Source: Campylobacteraceae bacterium (GTDB taxonomy: Bacteria > Campylobacterota > Campylobacteria > Campylobacterales > JALSKU01). Taken from it: DNA of 36,703 nucleotides. The position numbers and the translations under genes are program-made. This document shows positions 23,790-33,323 of this stretch, piece by piece (position 1 is the stretch's first letter; every line of letters starts with the position of its first letter). The stretch lies in NCBI GenBank assembly GCA_015488975.1, contig WFMT01000186.1, positions 1-36,703 on the forward strand, in the 5' to 3' direction. The notes under the pieces are model-generated. The model had not been told where the DNA came from. It made no database searches and saw only the letters and a list, made by a program, of their open reading frames with translations.

Positions 23790-26633
23790 TTAGGCTCTAT
23801 TTGCTCTTGTACATTTCTCTACCAAATAAAATATTGAGTTATACTGAATCCCTGAATGTTCACTTAATCCAATTTCGCATGTTATGCTCGTTGAATACCC
23901 TTTTTGTGCCTTATTGCCAAGATTTGGTTTTAGCCATCTTAATGCCGAAGCATTGAGTTTGGGATGCGTAAAACCTCTATCACCGGCAAAGCCACAACAT
24001 GTTACATCTTTTGGAATTATAACATCATCACTGCACATTTTTGCTAATTCCAAAAACTTCTCTTTTAAACCCATTTTTATAGTAGAACAAGTTGAGTGGA
24101 TGGCGATACTCTTAGAAATCTTTTTAAACTTCAATTTTGGAGAAAGAAATTTTAAGGTAAATTCTATAGGCTCATATACTTTTAATTTACTTTTAAACCC
24201 TTGTATCATAGCTTTTACACAAGGAGATGTTTCACAAAGTATAGGAAGTTTCCCTCTTTCGCTTGCATCAAAAAGGGCATTTTCCAAATTTTTCAATTGT
24301 AAATTTGCTTCCTCTTTATAGCCTTTTGAGCTAAAAGGAGTTCCGCAGCAAAGATTTTCTATATTTTTAGGGATAATTATCTCATAACCAGCTCTGTTTA
24401 TCAATGTATTTATCACTTCATAAAGTTCAAGCTTCTCATCACTGTCTTTTTGATTGCCAAAAGTCCTGCATATACAAGATGTAAAATATACTACTTTTTC
24501 ACCGCCTCTGTTTTTTAAAAATTTATTGGCTGAAAAATGTGATCTTTTTGGGATATATGGAGAATATTTTGGAACTTTATCATGTGTTGCTTCCCTTAAA
24601 AAATCCATACTTTTTTGCATAATTCTCTCACCAAATACAAAACTACTCAATGAATTTACATCAAGAGCAAATTTAGCTATATTCAAAGTAGTATTATAAT
24701 GATTTGCTATATTTTTTGCTATATTTTTAGAAAATTTTCCTATATTTTTTTCTCTTAACTCTTTTGTCAAATTTGCAACATCTATCTCAACCGGACAACT
24801 TGTCGAGCAAAGCGAACAAGTAGCACATGTTTGCTCGCCATCATACTTATACAGTTTTTGCAGTATTTCAAGCGTATTGCTGTCTTTACTTTTGTGAGTT
24901 AACCTACTCATCTCTCTGTTAGCAACTATCCTTTGTCTTGGAGTAAGAGTTAAAGCATTTGAAGGACAGACAGGCTCACAAAAACCACACTCTATACACT
25001 TATCAACCAAAGGATTTGTAGGATATAGTGGTTTTAGATTTTTAAGATATATATCTTTATCATTATTTATCAAAACACCCGGATTTAAAAGATTTTTAGA
25101 ATCAAATATATCTTTTATTTTTTTCATAATATCGTATGCTTTTCTACCCCATTCAAGCTCAACAAAAGGAGCCATATTTCTCCCTGTTCCATGTTCTGCT
25201 TTCAAACTTCCTTTATAATCAACCGCTACCATGTCTGTAACTTCTTGCATAAAATTTTTATATCTTAAAACCTCTTGTGGCATAGAAAAATCCTGCGTAA
25301 AAACAAAGTGCAAGTTGCTATCAAGTGCATGTCCAAAAATGATGGCTTCGTCATAATCATACTTTTTAAACAATGCTTGAAGCTTTAAAGTGGCAACATC
25401 AAGTTTTTCCATAGGAAAGGCAATATCTTCTATGACAGCAGTGGTGCCTTGTTTTCTCATAGCTCCGATTTCAGGAAATAACCCTTTTCTTATATTCCAG
25501 TATTTCTGGTAGATTTTTATATCATCACTAAAAATTATAGGTTTGATTGTTGGCAAGCCTTTTAAAATATTGATAATTTTATTCATTTGCAGTTGTAAGT
25601 CTGATTTTTGAGTCGCTCTTGTCTCTACCAACAAAGCAGCCACTTTTTCATCCAAGCTTTTTAAAAATTCCAAACCCTGTTTGTTTTGGACGCTTCTTAA
25701 GGATGCTCTGTCCATAAGTTCAGCCGCAGGAACTTCACTTCGAGGAATTTTTTTGAGTCTTTGTACGGCATTTGCAGCAGTTTTTATATCTTTAAAGAGC
25801 ATTAAAGAGCTAGCCTTAAAAGGAAGATCTTCGACTGTATTATAAGTAACTTCTTCAATAAATCCGAGAGTTCCTTCACTCCCTACCATCAGATGCAAAA
25901 GTATATCAACAGGATCATCAAAATCAATCAATGCATTTATACTGTATCCACAAGTATTTTTTATTTTATATTTTCTTTTGATAAGTTTAACTAGTTTTTT
26001 ATCTCTTAAAATCTCATCTCTTAAGTGAAGCAATTTTTCACAAAATTCATAATGAGTATTTAAAAATTTATTTCTACTTACTTCATCAGATGTATCCAAT
26101 CTTGTCCCGTCTTGCAGTATAATTTTCATATTTTTAAGCGTTTTGTATGAATTTTGATCTACTCCACAACACATACCACTTGCATTATTGGCCACTATTC
26201 CTCCAATCATGCATGATTTTATGGATGCAGGATCAGGTCCTATCTTTTTACAAAATTTACTTAAAGCTATATTTGCACTATCTCCTGTAACAGAAGGTGA
26301 AAGCGTAATAGTTGTAGCCTTCTCACCAACTCTTATATCTTTCCAATCTCTTGAGGTTACAATTAAAACACTATCGCTTATAGCTTGTCCGGAAAGTGAA
26401 GTACCGGCGGCTCTAAAAACAATAGGAATATTTAATACATCTGATATCTTTAATATCTCTTGAACTTCATCTGATTTTTTTACAAATATAACAATTTTAG
26501 GAATCATCCTGTAAAATGATGCATCACTTCCATAAGTCAAAGTATGCAAAGCATCCGTAAATACTCTTTTTTTCGGTAAGATACTTGTAATGACTTCGTA
26601 AAACTCACGATATTTCTCACTTAGATATATCAT
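23790..26633 (-). CDS. FAD/Fe-S D-lactate dehydrogenase-type oxidoreductase (Cj1585c-like)
   Basis: This 947-residue fusion has three parts. First is an FAD-binding PCMH domain (PIVFRAAGTSLSGQA near 65-80, MIGGIVANNASGMCCG near 140) with its FAD-oxidase C-terminal domain. Then a ferredoxin domain carries CIECGFCEPVCP and CATCSLCSTSCP (about 560-620). Last is a GlpC-like part with CCG motifs (NLCCGTPFSSKGY and TCCGFAGDRGF). This is the GlcD-GlpC type of quinone-linked D-2-hydroxyacid dehydrogenase; C. jejuni Cj1585c is a D-lactate dehydrogenase of this layout. I start at ATG 26633 with GGAG upstream rather than a TTG 36 bases earlier. D-lactate is likely, glycolate or another hydroxyacid possible. 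Confidence 0.85.
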   Translation of the reverse strand: MIYLSEKYREFYEVITSILPKKRVFTDALHTLTYGSDASFYRMIPKIVIFVKKSDEVQEILKISDVLNIPIVFRAAGTSLSGQAISDSVLIVTSRDWKDIRVGEKATTITLSPSVTGDSANIALSKFCKKIGPDPASIKSCMIGGIVANNASGMCCGVDQNSYKTLKNMKIILQDGTRLDTSDEVSRNKFLNTHYEFCEKLLHLRDEILRDKKLVKLIKRKYKIKNTCGYSINALIDFDDPVDILLHLMVGSEGTLGFIEEVTYNTVEDLPFKASSLMLFKDIKTAANAVQRLKKIPRSEVPAAELMDRASLRSVQNKQGLEFLKSLDEKVAALLVETRATQKSDLQLQMNKIINILKGLPTIKPIIFSDDIKIYQKYWNIRKGLFPEIGAMRKQGTTAVIEDIAFPMEKLDVATLKLQALFKKYDYDEAIIFGHALDSNLHFVFTQDFSMPQEVLRYKNFMQEVTDMVAVDYKGSLKAEHGTGRNMAPFVELEWGRKAYDIMKKIKDIFDSKNLLNPGVLINNDKDIYLKNLKPLYPTNPLVDKCIECGFCEPVCPSNALTLTPRQRIVANREMSRLTHKSKDSNTLEILQKLYKYDGEQTCATCSLCSTSCPVEIDVANLTKELREKNIGKFSKNIAKNIANHYNTTLNIAKFALDVNSLSSFVFGERIMQKSMDFLREATHDKVPKYSPYIPKRSHFSANKFLKNRGGEKVVYFTSCICRTFGNQKDSDEKLELYEVINTLINRAGYEIIIPKNIENLCCGTPFSSKGYKEEANLQLKNLENALFDASERGKLPILCETSPCVKAMIQGFKSKLKVYEPIEFTLKFLSPKLKFKKISKSIAIHSTCSTIKMGLKEKFLELAKMCSDDVIIPKDVTCCGFAGDRGFTHPKLNASALRWLKPNLGNKAQKGYSTSITCEIGLSEHSGIQYNSIFYLVEKCTRANRA

Positions 26634-26809
26634 CTTTAATTCTCCATTTAAACGATAAACTCTTTTCAAACTTCTTGTATTATTGTACCATTTGTTAAAT
26701 TCTATCTAAAGTTTAGTATTTTTACAGTAAAATACTCTATGCAAAATATAAAAAATAATTTTAAGCTTTATGATAACTTAAAATCATAAAATCACTTTAG
26801 GAAAATGTA

Positions 26810-26854
26810 ATGCTTTTTAATATAAAAGATTTTAAAAGGTTAAATGATGATTGA
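26810..26854 (+). other. 14-codon leader ORF overlapping the flgS start
   Basis: ATG 26810 has AGGA seven bases upstream and encodes MLFNIKDFKRLNDD. Its TGA (26852-26854) lies inside the flgS coding region, eleven bases past the flgS ATG at 26844, in a different frame. Ribosomes finishing the leader would be placed at the flgS start. The upstream gap (26670-26809) also has inverted repeats ATTTTAAG/CTTAAAAT and TTATGAT/ATCATAA around 26758-26789 that overlap each other. Confidence 0.45.
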
Positions 26855-27860
26855 TAAAAAAATGCTTGAAAGCTTGGATACAAAAGAAAAAGAATTCTTT
26901 AAACAAACTTTAGAAGGACTAATAGAGCAAACTTATGCGGTGGAAAAAGAGTACAAAGAGTTAAGTAATTCATATAATAATCTTCAAAATTTCTTAAAAC
27001 AAATAGTAGAATCTTTGCCAAATGCAATATGGGTTATAGAAGATAGCGGTGATATTTTTTTACAAAATTCAGAGGCAAAAAAAAGTAAAGGACTTATAAA
27101 TCATCTTGATATTAATAAAAAAAATTATGAAATAGAGTATAATAATATTTATTATCTTATCAAGATAAATAGTGCCTATGGTAAAAAAATTATTAGTGCT
27201 ACTGATATAACACAGGAAAAAAGAAGTGAAAGATTAGCTTCAATGGGGCAAATAGCTGCCCACCTCTCACATGAGATAAGAAATCCGATTGGCTCAGTAT
27301 CTCTTATCGCATCAACTCTTTATAAAAAAGTAGAAGAAAAGAATAAGCCTTTGGTTTCTGAGATTAGAAAAGCTATTTGGAGGGTTGAGCGAATTATAAA
27401 AGCAACCTTGCTTTTTACCAAGGGAGTAAGTATAAATAAAAGTAAATTTTTTATTGATTCTTTGGTTGACGATTTAAATTTGGCAATATCATACTATAGT
27501 TATTCAAAAAATATAAAAATTGATTTTGATTTTCCCAAAATTGTGATTGAAGCTGACTTTGATCTTTTATCTATAGTTTTACAAAACTTTATTTTCAATG
27601 CTATTGATGCTATTGAGGATGATAAGAGTGAAAATGGCTTTATAACATTAAGTTTTAAACAAGAAAGCACAAAAAATATCTTTGAGATATTGGACTCAGC
27701 ACCACAAATAGAAAATAAAAATATACTTTATGAGCCGTTTAAAACAACAAAAACTAAAGGTCATGGCTTAGGCTTAGCCCTTTCTTTAGAAATTATAAAA
27801 GCACATAATGCAGATATTGTGCTTTTAGATAATAAAAAAGGGTTCAATATTATTTTCTGA
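26844..27860 (+). CDS. flgS: Flagellar sensor histidine kinase FlgS
   Basis: This 338-residue cytoplasmic kinase has no membrane segment. An N-terminal helical region (1-50) and a small PAS-like domain (about 55-125, LPNAIWVIEDSGDIF) precede the HisKA dimerisation domain with the phospho-acceptor His143 in HLSHEIRNPIGS. The HATPase domain follows: N-box FNAIDAIED near 255, G2 box TKGHGLGLALSLEI near 305. Size and N-terminal pattern (LESLDTKEKEFF) match FlgS, which with FlgR switches on sigma-54-dependent flagellar genes in Campylobacter and Helicobacter. Its TGA stop lies in the end of a MITE-like element. No flgR is adjacent, as in other members of the phylum. Confidence 0.87.
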   Translation: MMIDKKMLESLDTKEKEFFKQTLEGLIEQTYAVEKEYKELSNSYNNLQNFLKQIVESLPNAIWVIEDSGDIFLQNSEAKKSKGLINHLDINKKNYEIEYNNIYYLIKINSAYGKKIISATDITQEKRSERLASMGQIAAHLSHEIRNPIGSVSLIASTLYKKVEEKNKPLVSEIRKAIWRVERIIKATLLFTKGVSINKSKFFIDSLVDDLNLAISYYSYSKNIKIDFDFPKIVIEADFDLLSIVLQNFIFNAIDAIEDDKSENGFITLSFKQESTKNIFEILDSAPQIENKNILYEPFKTTKTKGHGLGLALSLEIIKAHNADIVLLDNKKGFNIIF

Positions 27861-27974
27861 CCTTACGCACCATAATGAGAAAAGTTTTCTATAATTGCAG
27901 GGACTAAAAGTCCCTGCAATCCACTAAAGCTTGCGAAAAGTAAGACTTTTCGAGAAAAAAGTGTATAAAATCAG
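27857..27974. mobile_element. MITE-like element, copy 2 (about 118 bp)
   Basis: It aligns along its length with the copy at 22412: CTGACCTTACGCACCATAAT at the left end, a GCTTGCGAAAAGTAAGACTT core, and GTGTATAAAATCAG at the right end. Internal hairpins are clearer here: an 11-bp perfect stem around 27896-27920 (TGCAGGGACT with AGTCCCTGCA), and CGAAAAGT with ACTTTTCG around 27935-27953. It lies between the convergent flgS and dnaE 3' ends, where the hairpins can serve as terminators. No clear target duplication is left. Its first bases form the flgS stop codon. Confidence 0.7.
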
Positions 27975-27981
27975 TTATGAT

Positions 27982-30900
27982 CTAAGCGACCTCTTCAATT
28001 TCAGTAATTTTTGATAATTCATTTATAATAGATTCATTAACCCTATCACTTAGATTTAGTACTACATCTTGTCTTTTTGAACTAATGACAAGTCTTAACT
28101 CTCTGTTTCCTTGATTGTTTCTTATTATGCTATAAAGTCTATCTAATATATCAAGCTCATGGGAAAGTTTTATTTTTATAAAGATAGGCTCTTTTGGTTT
28201 TTCTACTATTTTTGTATGTATATTCTCTTTTTTTGACTCTTCCAAACTCATAAGTTTCAAAACTCTTATTCTTGTAAATCTTTCATCTTTATTTACTTGA
28301 ACTTTAAAAGCCATAGGATCATTTAAGTCCATATCTTCAATCTTATTTAACATTTTTTCAAATACGGTAATCTCTATATTACCATGAAAATCCATAATAT
28401 TTAAAATGCCGAATTTATTACCTTTTTTACTTATCTTAACAGTAACATCTTCAACTTTTCCTATAAAAAGAGCTTTAGAACCGTCGGCGATAGTATCAAT
28501 CTCACTTGAGAGTACATGAGGGATTTTGCTTATCTCTTCTCTGTAACTATCAAGTGGATGACCGGATATATAAAAGCCCATAGTCTCTTTTTCAAGATCC
28601 AATATATCTCTTGGATTAAACTCTGTAAGATTTTCTATCTCCAATCTTGCAGTTACCATCTCTTTACTGTCTCCAAAAAGAGAATTTTCTGCCATTTTTT
28701 TAGCTCTTGCGCATTCAGCTCCGGCATTTACAATATTTTCGATATTATCAAGCAATGCTCTTCTTGAGTATTGAAAGCTGTCAAAGCTTCCTGATTTTAT
28801 AAGAGATTCTAAAACTTTTTTATTAACTTTACCGGTATCTACTCTTGAGATAAAATCATTCAAGCTTTCAAATTGTTTCTCTTCTCTTGCTTCAATAATA
28901 CTTTTTATGGCAGTCTTACCAACGCCTTTTATAGCACCAAGTCCAAAAAGCACAACCTCTTCACCATCCTCTTTTATAGCTGAAAATTCTACAAAACTCT
29001 TTTTTACATCAGGAGGGGAAAGTTTTATGCCAAGTCTCTTAACTTCATCTACATATTTAACTATCTTATCAGTATTATCTTGTTCACTTGTTAAAAGTGC
29101 CGCCATAAACTCTTGTGGAAAATAAGCCTTTAAATAACTCGTCTGAAATGTTATCATAGCATAAGCAGCTGAGTGGGACTTGTTAAATCCGTATCCTGCA
29201 AATTTAACAATCAAATCAAAAAGTTCTTCCGATTTTTTTCTGTCAAATCCCTTTTTAACCGCGCCATTTGCAAATTCATCTTTTAGTCTATCCATTTCAG
29301 ATTTTATCTTTTTACCCATCGCCCGTCTTACCACATCCGCCCCGCCAAGAGAAAATCCGCCAATAGTTTGAACTATTTGCATAACTTGCTCTTGGTAAAC
29401 TATGACACCATAAGTCGGCTTAAGTATCGGTTCAAGTTCAGGAAATTCATAAAGTATAGGAGCTCTCCCATGCTTTCTTTCAACAAAATCATCAAGCATC
29501 CCACTCTCCATAGGACCTGGTCTGTAAAGAGCTAAAACAGCTATAATGTCTTCAAAAGTAGTAGGCTGGAGTCGCTCGTTCAACTGCTTCATTCCACTTG
29601 ATTCTATCTGAAAAAGACCCAAAGTGTTACCGCTTTGTATAAGTTTATAAACCTCTTCATCATTCATGTCTATTGTAGAAAAATTTATATCCTTGTTATA
29701 TCTTTTTTTTATGAGTTTTAGTGCATTATCAATAACAGTTAAAGTTTTAAGTCCCAAAAAGTCAAATTTTATCAAATCCACATCTTCAAGATATTTCAAT
29801 GAATATTGAGTTATCAAAGTTTCTTCACCTGATGGTTTATATAAAGGAGTTTTGTTCCACAACTCTTCATTGCTAAGGACTACACCAGCTGCATGCATAC
29901 CTGCATTTCTATTTAACCCTTCCAAAGAAAGTGCAAACTTCCAAACTCTTGCTGCTGATGAATCATTTTCCACAAGTTCTTTTAGTTTCGGCTCCTTTTT
30001 GTAAGCTTTTTCCAGTGTTATACCAAGCTCATCAGGAATCAATTTAGCCATTTTATCAGCTTCGCTGTAAGGCATTCCTAGAACTCTTGCTGTATCTCTT
30101 ATAACTCCTTTTGCTAAAAGTTTACCAAATGTTATAACTTGAGCTACATTATACCTGCCATACTTTTCAACAACATAGTTTATGATCTCCCCTCGCCTTG
30201 CCTGACAAAAATCAACATCAATATCAGGCATACTTACTCTTTCAGGATTTAAAAATCTCTCAAAAAGCAGATTGTATTTCATAGGATCTATATCAGTTAT
30301 AAAAAGAGAAAAAGCTACCAAGCTTCCAGCTGCCGAACCTCGCCCAGGACCCACAGGAACTCCTCTTTTTTTTGCTTCTCTTATAAAATCCCAAACTATA
30401 AGCATATATCCTGGAAATTTCATAGAATTTATGATATCAATCTCAACTTTGAGTCTATCTTTGTATCTTTGGTGCTCTTTTTTTGGCACATATTTAAATC
30501 TCTCTTGCAATCCTTGCCAGCACTTATATGTAAAATATTCATCATCACTATGAAAGTCGAGACCCTCTGCTTTTGCATACTCTTGTGTAAATTTAAATTT
30601 AGGGGGAGTAGGATTACCCAAATGAAGCTTTAAATTACATTTTTCTACTATTTCAGCAGTGTTTTCTATGGCTTCAGGTATATCACTAAATAGTTTGCTC
30701 ATCTCTTCGGGAGATTTAAGATAAAACTCATGAACTGAATGCCTAAGCCTTTTAGGATCATCAAACTCTTTATTCATAGCAATACACATAAAAGCCTCAT
30801 GTGCATCAGCCTCTTCTTGCCTTAAATAGTGAGTATCGTTTGTAGCTATTATCTTGATACCGCTCTCAAGTGAAAGTTTTATAACTTGCTCATCTATATA

Positions 30901-31479
30901 TAATTGATCATTTATACCATGTCTCATCAATTCAAGATAAAAATCATCGCCAAATATCTCTTTATATTCAAGTGCCACTTCTTTTGCTTTTTCGTAACCC
31001 TTTGCACCAAATTTCTTATTTTTTTCACTATTTGTATTTAATTGCCAATTTACCTCACCCTGAAGACATGCAGATGAACAAATAAGCCCCTCACTATGCT
31101 CTTTAAGTAATTTTTTATTGATACGAGGATAATAATAAAATCCATTGATATAACTTTGAGAACTTAGATACATAAGGTTTTTATAACCAATTTCATTTTT
31201 AGCAAACAAACAAAGATGAAACCTTTGCCTTGTACTTTTATCGGATATATCTTCACTGTTATGAATATATGCTTCCATTCCAATTATAGGTTTTATGCCT
31301 TCGGCATTCATAGTTTTATAAAAATCAAGTGCACCAAACATGTTGCCGTGATCAGTTATGGCAACACTTTTAACACCTTGTTTTTTCAATGTTTTAGCCA
31401 AAAGCTTTATTTTATTTGCACCATCAAGAAGTGAGTATTCTGTATGTAGATGAAGATGAGTGAATTGAACCTGGCTCAT
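27982..31479 (-). CDS. dnaE: DNA polymerase III alpha subunit
   Basis: This 1165-residue replicative polymerase has the PHP domain first (FTHLHLHTEYSLLDGANK, about 5-25, and AITDHGNMFG), then the polymerase palm with catalytic aspartates in PDIDVDF (about 417-422) and GPGRGSAAGSLVAF before it. Fingers with AGMHAAGVVLS and a C-terminal OB fold (LFIGKVEDV, about 1005) follow. The length is that of E. coli-type DnaE1 (1160). AGGGGA precedes the ATG, and a TATAAT lies at 31505-31510 on the minus strand. It converges with flgS across a MITE-like element. Confidence 0.97.
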   Translation of the reverse strand: MSQVQFTHLHLHTEYSLLDGANKIKLLAKTLKKQGVKSVAITDHGNMFGALDFYKTMNAEGIKPIIGMEAYIHNSEDISDKSTRQRFHLCLFAKNEIGYKNLMYLSSQSYINGFYYYPRINKKLLKEHSEGLICSSACLQGEVNWQLNTNSEKNKKFGAKGYEKAKEVALEYKEIFGDDFYLELMRHGINDQLYIDEQVIKLSLESGIKIIATNDTHYLRQEEADAHEAFMCIAMNKEFDDPKRLRHSVHEFYLKSPEEMSKLFSDIPEAIENTAEIVEKCNLKLHLGNPTPPKFKFTQEYAKAEGLDFHSDDEYFTYKCWQGLQERFKYVPKKEHQRYKDRLKVEIDIINSMKFPGYMLIVWDFIREAKKRGVPVGPGRGSAAGSLVAFSLFITDIDPMKYNLLFERFLNPERVSMPDIDVDFCQARRGEIINYVVEKYGRYNVAQVITFGKLLAKGVIRDTARVLGMPYSEADKMAKLIPDELGITLEKAYKKEPKLKELVENDSSAARVWKFALSLEGLNRNAGMHAAGVVLSNEELWNKTPLYKPSGEETLITQYSLKYLEDVDLIKFDFLGLKTLTVIDNALKLIKKRYNKDINFSTIDMNDEEVYKLIQSGNTLGLFQIESSGMKQLNERLQPTTFEDIIAVLALYRPGPMESGMLDDFVERKHGRAPILYEFPELEPILKPTYGVIVYQEQVMQIVQTIGGFSLGGADVVRRAMGKKIKSEMDRLKDEFANGAVKKGFDRKKSEELFDLIVKFAGYGFNKSHSAAYAMITFQTSYLKAYFPQEFMAALLTSEQDNTDKIVKYVDEVKRLGIKLSPPDVKKSFVEFSAIKEDGEEVVLFGLGAIKGVGKTAIKSIIEAREEKQFESLNDFISRVDTGKVNKKVLESLIKSGSFDSFQYSRRALLDNIENIVNAGAECARAKKMAENSLFGDSKEMVTARLEIENLTEFNPRDILDLEKETMGFYISGHPLDSYREEISKIPHVLSSEIDTIADGSKALFIGKVEDVTVKISKKGNKFGILNIMDFHGNIEITVFEKMLNKIEDMDLNDPMAFKVQVNKDERFTRIRVLKLMSLEESKKENIHTKIVEKPKEPIFIKIKLSHELDILDRLYSIIRNNQGNRELRLVISSKRQDVVLNLSDRVNESIINELSKITEIEEVA

Positions 31480-31504
31480 AGTTTCCCCTGTAATATTTTA
31501 CAAT

Positions 31505-31510
31505 ATTATA
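31505..31510 (-). promoter_or_regulatory. -10 box of dnaE
   Basis: TATAAT on the minus strand, 25 bases before ATG 31479, gives a leader of roughly 20 bases. It lies in the 54-base gap after rmuC, so dnaE can be transcribed independently of rmuC. Confidence 0.55.
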
Positions 31511-31533
31511 CAAAAATGATATAAAAAAGCCGA

Positions 31534-33201
31534 TTAAGTAAGCATTTTAACTTCTATATTTTCTTCATCAAAATCTTCATAGTCTACTTTTGAATTTTTT
31601 AATGATTTTGTAGTTTTAGCCCCTAATTTTTTTAAATTTTCCACTCGTTTTAAAACATTACCACTACCTTTAGCAAGTTGTGTATTTGCTGTTTCAAAGC
31701 TGTTTTGCAAAGTTTGGATTTGATTTCCTATCTTTCCAAAACTATCACTAAATCCAACCATTTTATCATAAAGTTTACCTGCTTCATCAAATAGCTTTAT
31801 TGCCAAAGAGGTTGACTGTTCGCTTTGCCAATAAAGATATATAGTTCTAAGTGAAATTGTAAGAGTTGATGGCGTAACGATGGCTATATGTTTTCTAAGA
31901 GCATATTCGTACAATCCAGGATCATTTTGAACAGCCGTTGCAAATGCACCCTCAATCGGAACAAACATAAAGATATATTGTAAAGTTCCTATTTTATAAT
32001 GAGCATAATCCTTTGAATTGAGTGTATCTATATGATTTTTAAAAGCTATTGAAATATTTTTTGCATAAAATATTTTTTTCTCATCGCTTTCAGCTTTTAT
32101 GTAATTATCATAATCATTTAAAGAAACTTTAGAATCTATTATAATACTCCTGTTTTGCGGCAATTTAATAATCACATCAGGTCTTTTTAATTCCTTTTTT
32201 TCATCCCTGTAACTCTCTTGCTTATCATAATGAACGCCCTTTAAAAGACCTGAATATTCAAGCACACTATCAAGTATCATTTCACCCCAGCTGCCTTGGG
32301 CTTGTTTTTTCCCTTTTAATGCTTGAGTTAAATTTTGTGCTTCATTTGATATATTTATACCAGCTTTAGTAACCATTTCAATCTCTTTTGAAAGTTCTGC
32401 AAATTTTTTGGTACTATTTTCTTGAGAATCCCTAATTTGTTTTTGAAACGAATCCATATTATTTTTAAACGGTTTTAAAATATTATCAAGCGACTTCATA
32501 GATGTTTCATCAAATTTTTTAATTTTACTATCTATTGTTTGTTGCATAATTTCATTTAGTTTTAATTCTAACTTTTTACTTTGGTTATCAAAATCATCTT
32601 GAAGTTTTTTATTATTTTCTCTCAAAGAAAGTAAATTTGCCTCAAACTTTGATTTTTCCTGTATAAGTATATTTTTTTCTTTTGTTAGCTTATCATTAAT
32701 AACTTTTATTTCATGCATTTCATTTTTTAAATAACTTAATTGTTCGCTTAATTGCTTATTTTTATTATCTGTTTTTTCAACTATTATTTTAAAATCTGAT
32801 ATTTTATCTTTTAAAATATCTATATTATTATTTAATTCATGATTTTCAACTTTTAGTTTTTGCAGAATACTTTCTTTTTCATTTATACTCAACAGGTAGC
32901 TTTGTTTATCTTTTTCATTTTCAGCAATTATAACTTCTTTTTGAGATAATTTATCTTTTAAGCTGTTTAGGGTATCATTTAATAAGTTTTTTTCATGTTT
33001 TAAATTTTCAATATTATCATTTAAGAATGGTATTTGAGCTGCTAACTCTTTTTTTTCATTTAATTCTTTTTCAACTTCATTTAATTTATCACCCAAGTGT
33101 ATTTTAAAAATATTTCGTATCCAAAAACCAAGAGCAACAAAGCAAATGATAACTATAAAGATTATTGCTATAACTTCATAGTCAATATTTATACTATTCA
33201 T
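31534..33201 (-). CDS. rmuC: DNA recombination protein RmuC
   Basis: This 555-residue protein has an N-terminal transmembrane helix (about 9-30) and a very long coiled coil (about 35-215). The RmuC nuclease-like domain (about 290-505) contains GSWGEMILDSVLEYSGL, DVIIKLPQNRSIIIDSKVSLNDY (the DSK motif) and VPIEGAFATAV. RmuC limits DNA rearrangements at inverted repeats in E. coli. The domain has the D-(x)n-DSK layout of restriction-endonuclease-fold nucleases. Its Shine-Dalgarno sequence AAGGAGA is supplied by the hairpin repeat directly upstream. Confidence 0.93.
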   Translation of the reverse strand: MNSINIDYEVIAIIFIVIICFVALGFWIRNIFKIHLGDKLNEVEKELNEKKELAAQIPFLNDNIENLKHEKNLLNDTLNSLKDKLSQKEVIIAENEKDKQSYLLSINEKESILQKLKVENHELNNNIDILKDKISDFKIIVEKTDNKNKQLSEQLSYLKNEMHEIKVINDKLTKEKNILIQEKSKFEANLLSLRENNKKLQDDFDNQSKKLELKLNEIMQQTIDSKIKKFDETSMKSLDNILKPFKNNMDSFQKQIRDSQENSTKKFAELSKEIEMVTKAGINISNEAQNLTQALKGKKQAQGSWGEMILDSVLEYSGLLKGVHYDKQESYRDEKKELKRPDVIIKLPQNRSIIIDSKVSLNDYDNYIKAESDEKKIFYAKNISIAFKNHIDTLNSKDYAHYKIGTLQYIFMFVPIEGAFATAVQNDPGLYEYALRKHIAIVTPSTLTISLRTIYLYWQSEQSTSLAIKLFDEAGKLYDKMVGFSDSFGKIGNQIQTLQNSFETANTQLAKGSGNVLKRVENLKKLGAKTTKSLKNSKVDYEDFDEENIEVKMLT

Positions 33202-33207
33202 CCTAAA

Positions 33208-33272
33208 ATCTCCTTTTCAAAGATATAAATCTTTGAAAATTCCTCTTTGAAGCTTTGTATGTCGGCAAGATG
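33208..33272 (-). repeat. Hairpin/Shine-Dalgarno leader repeat before rmuC
   Basis: The stem is perfect over 11 bp (33214-33224 with 33229-33239, four-base loop), again followed at once by GGAGA. The upstream small hairpin is degraded (GTATGTCGGCAAG on the plus strand). No open frame crosses this copy, since a TGA falls in the stem, so what is retained is the hairpin next to the ribosome binding site. Confidence 0.8.
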
Positions 33273-33323
33273 AAATATTCAAGATTCTTATTCTATATTT
33301 TGGCTAAAATTAGTGAATATTTA

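Noticed and set aside
26634..26669. Longer N-terminus of the D-lactate dehydrogenase from a TTG at 26669.
   Set aside because: The ATG at 26633 has GGAG at good spacing and the extra residues show no family resemblance.
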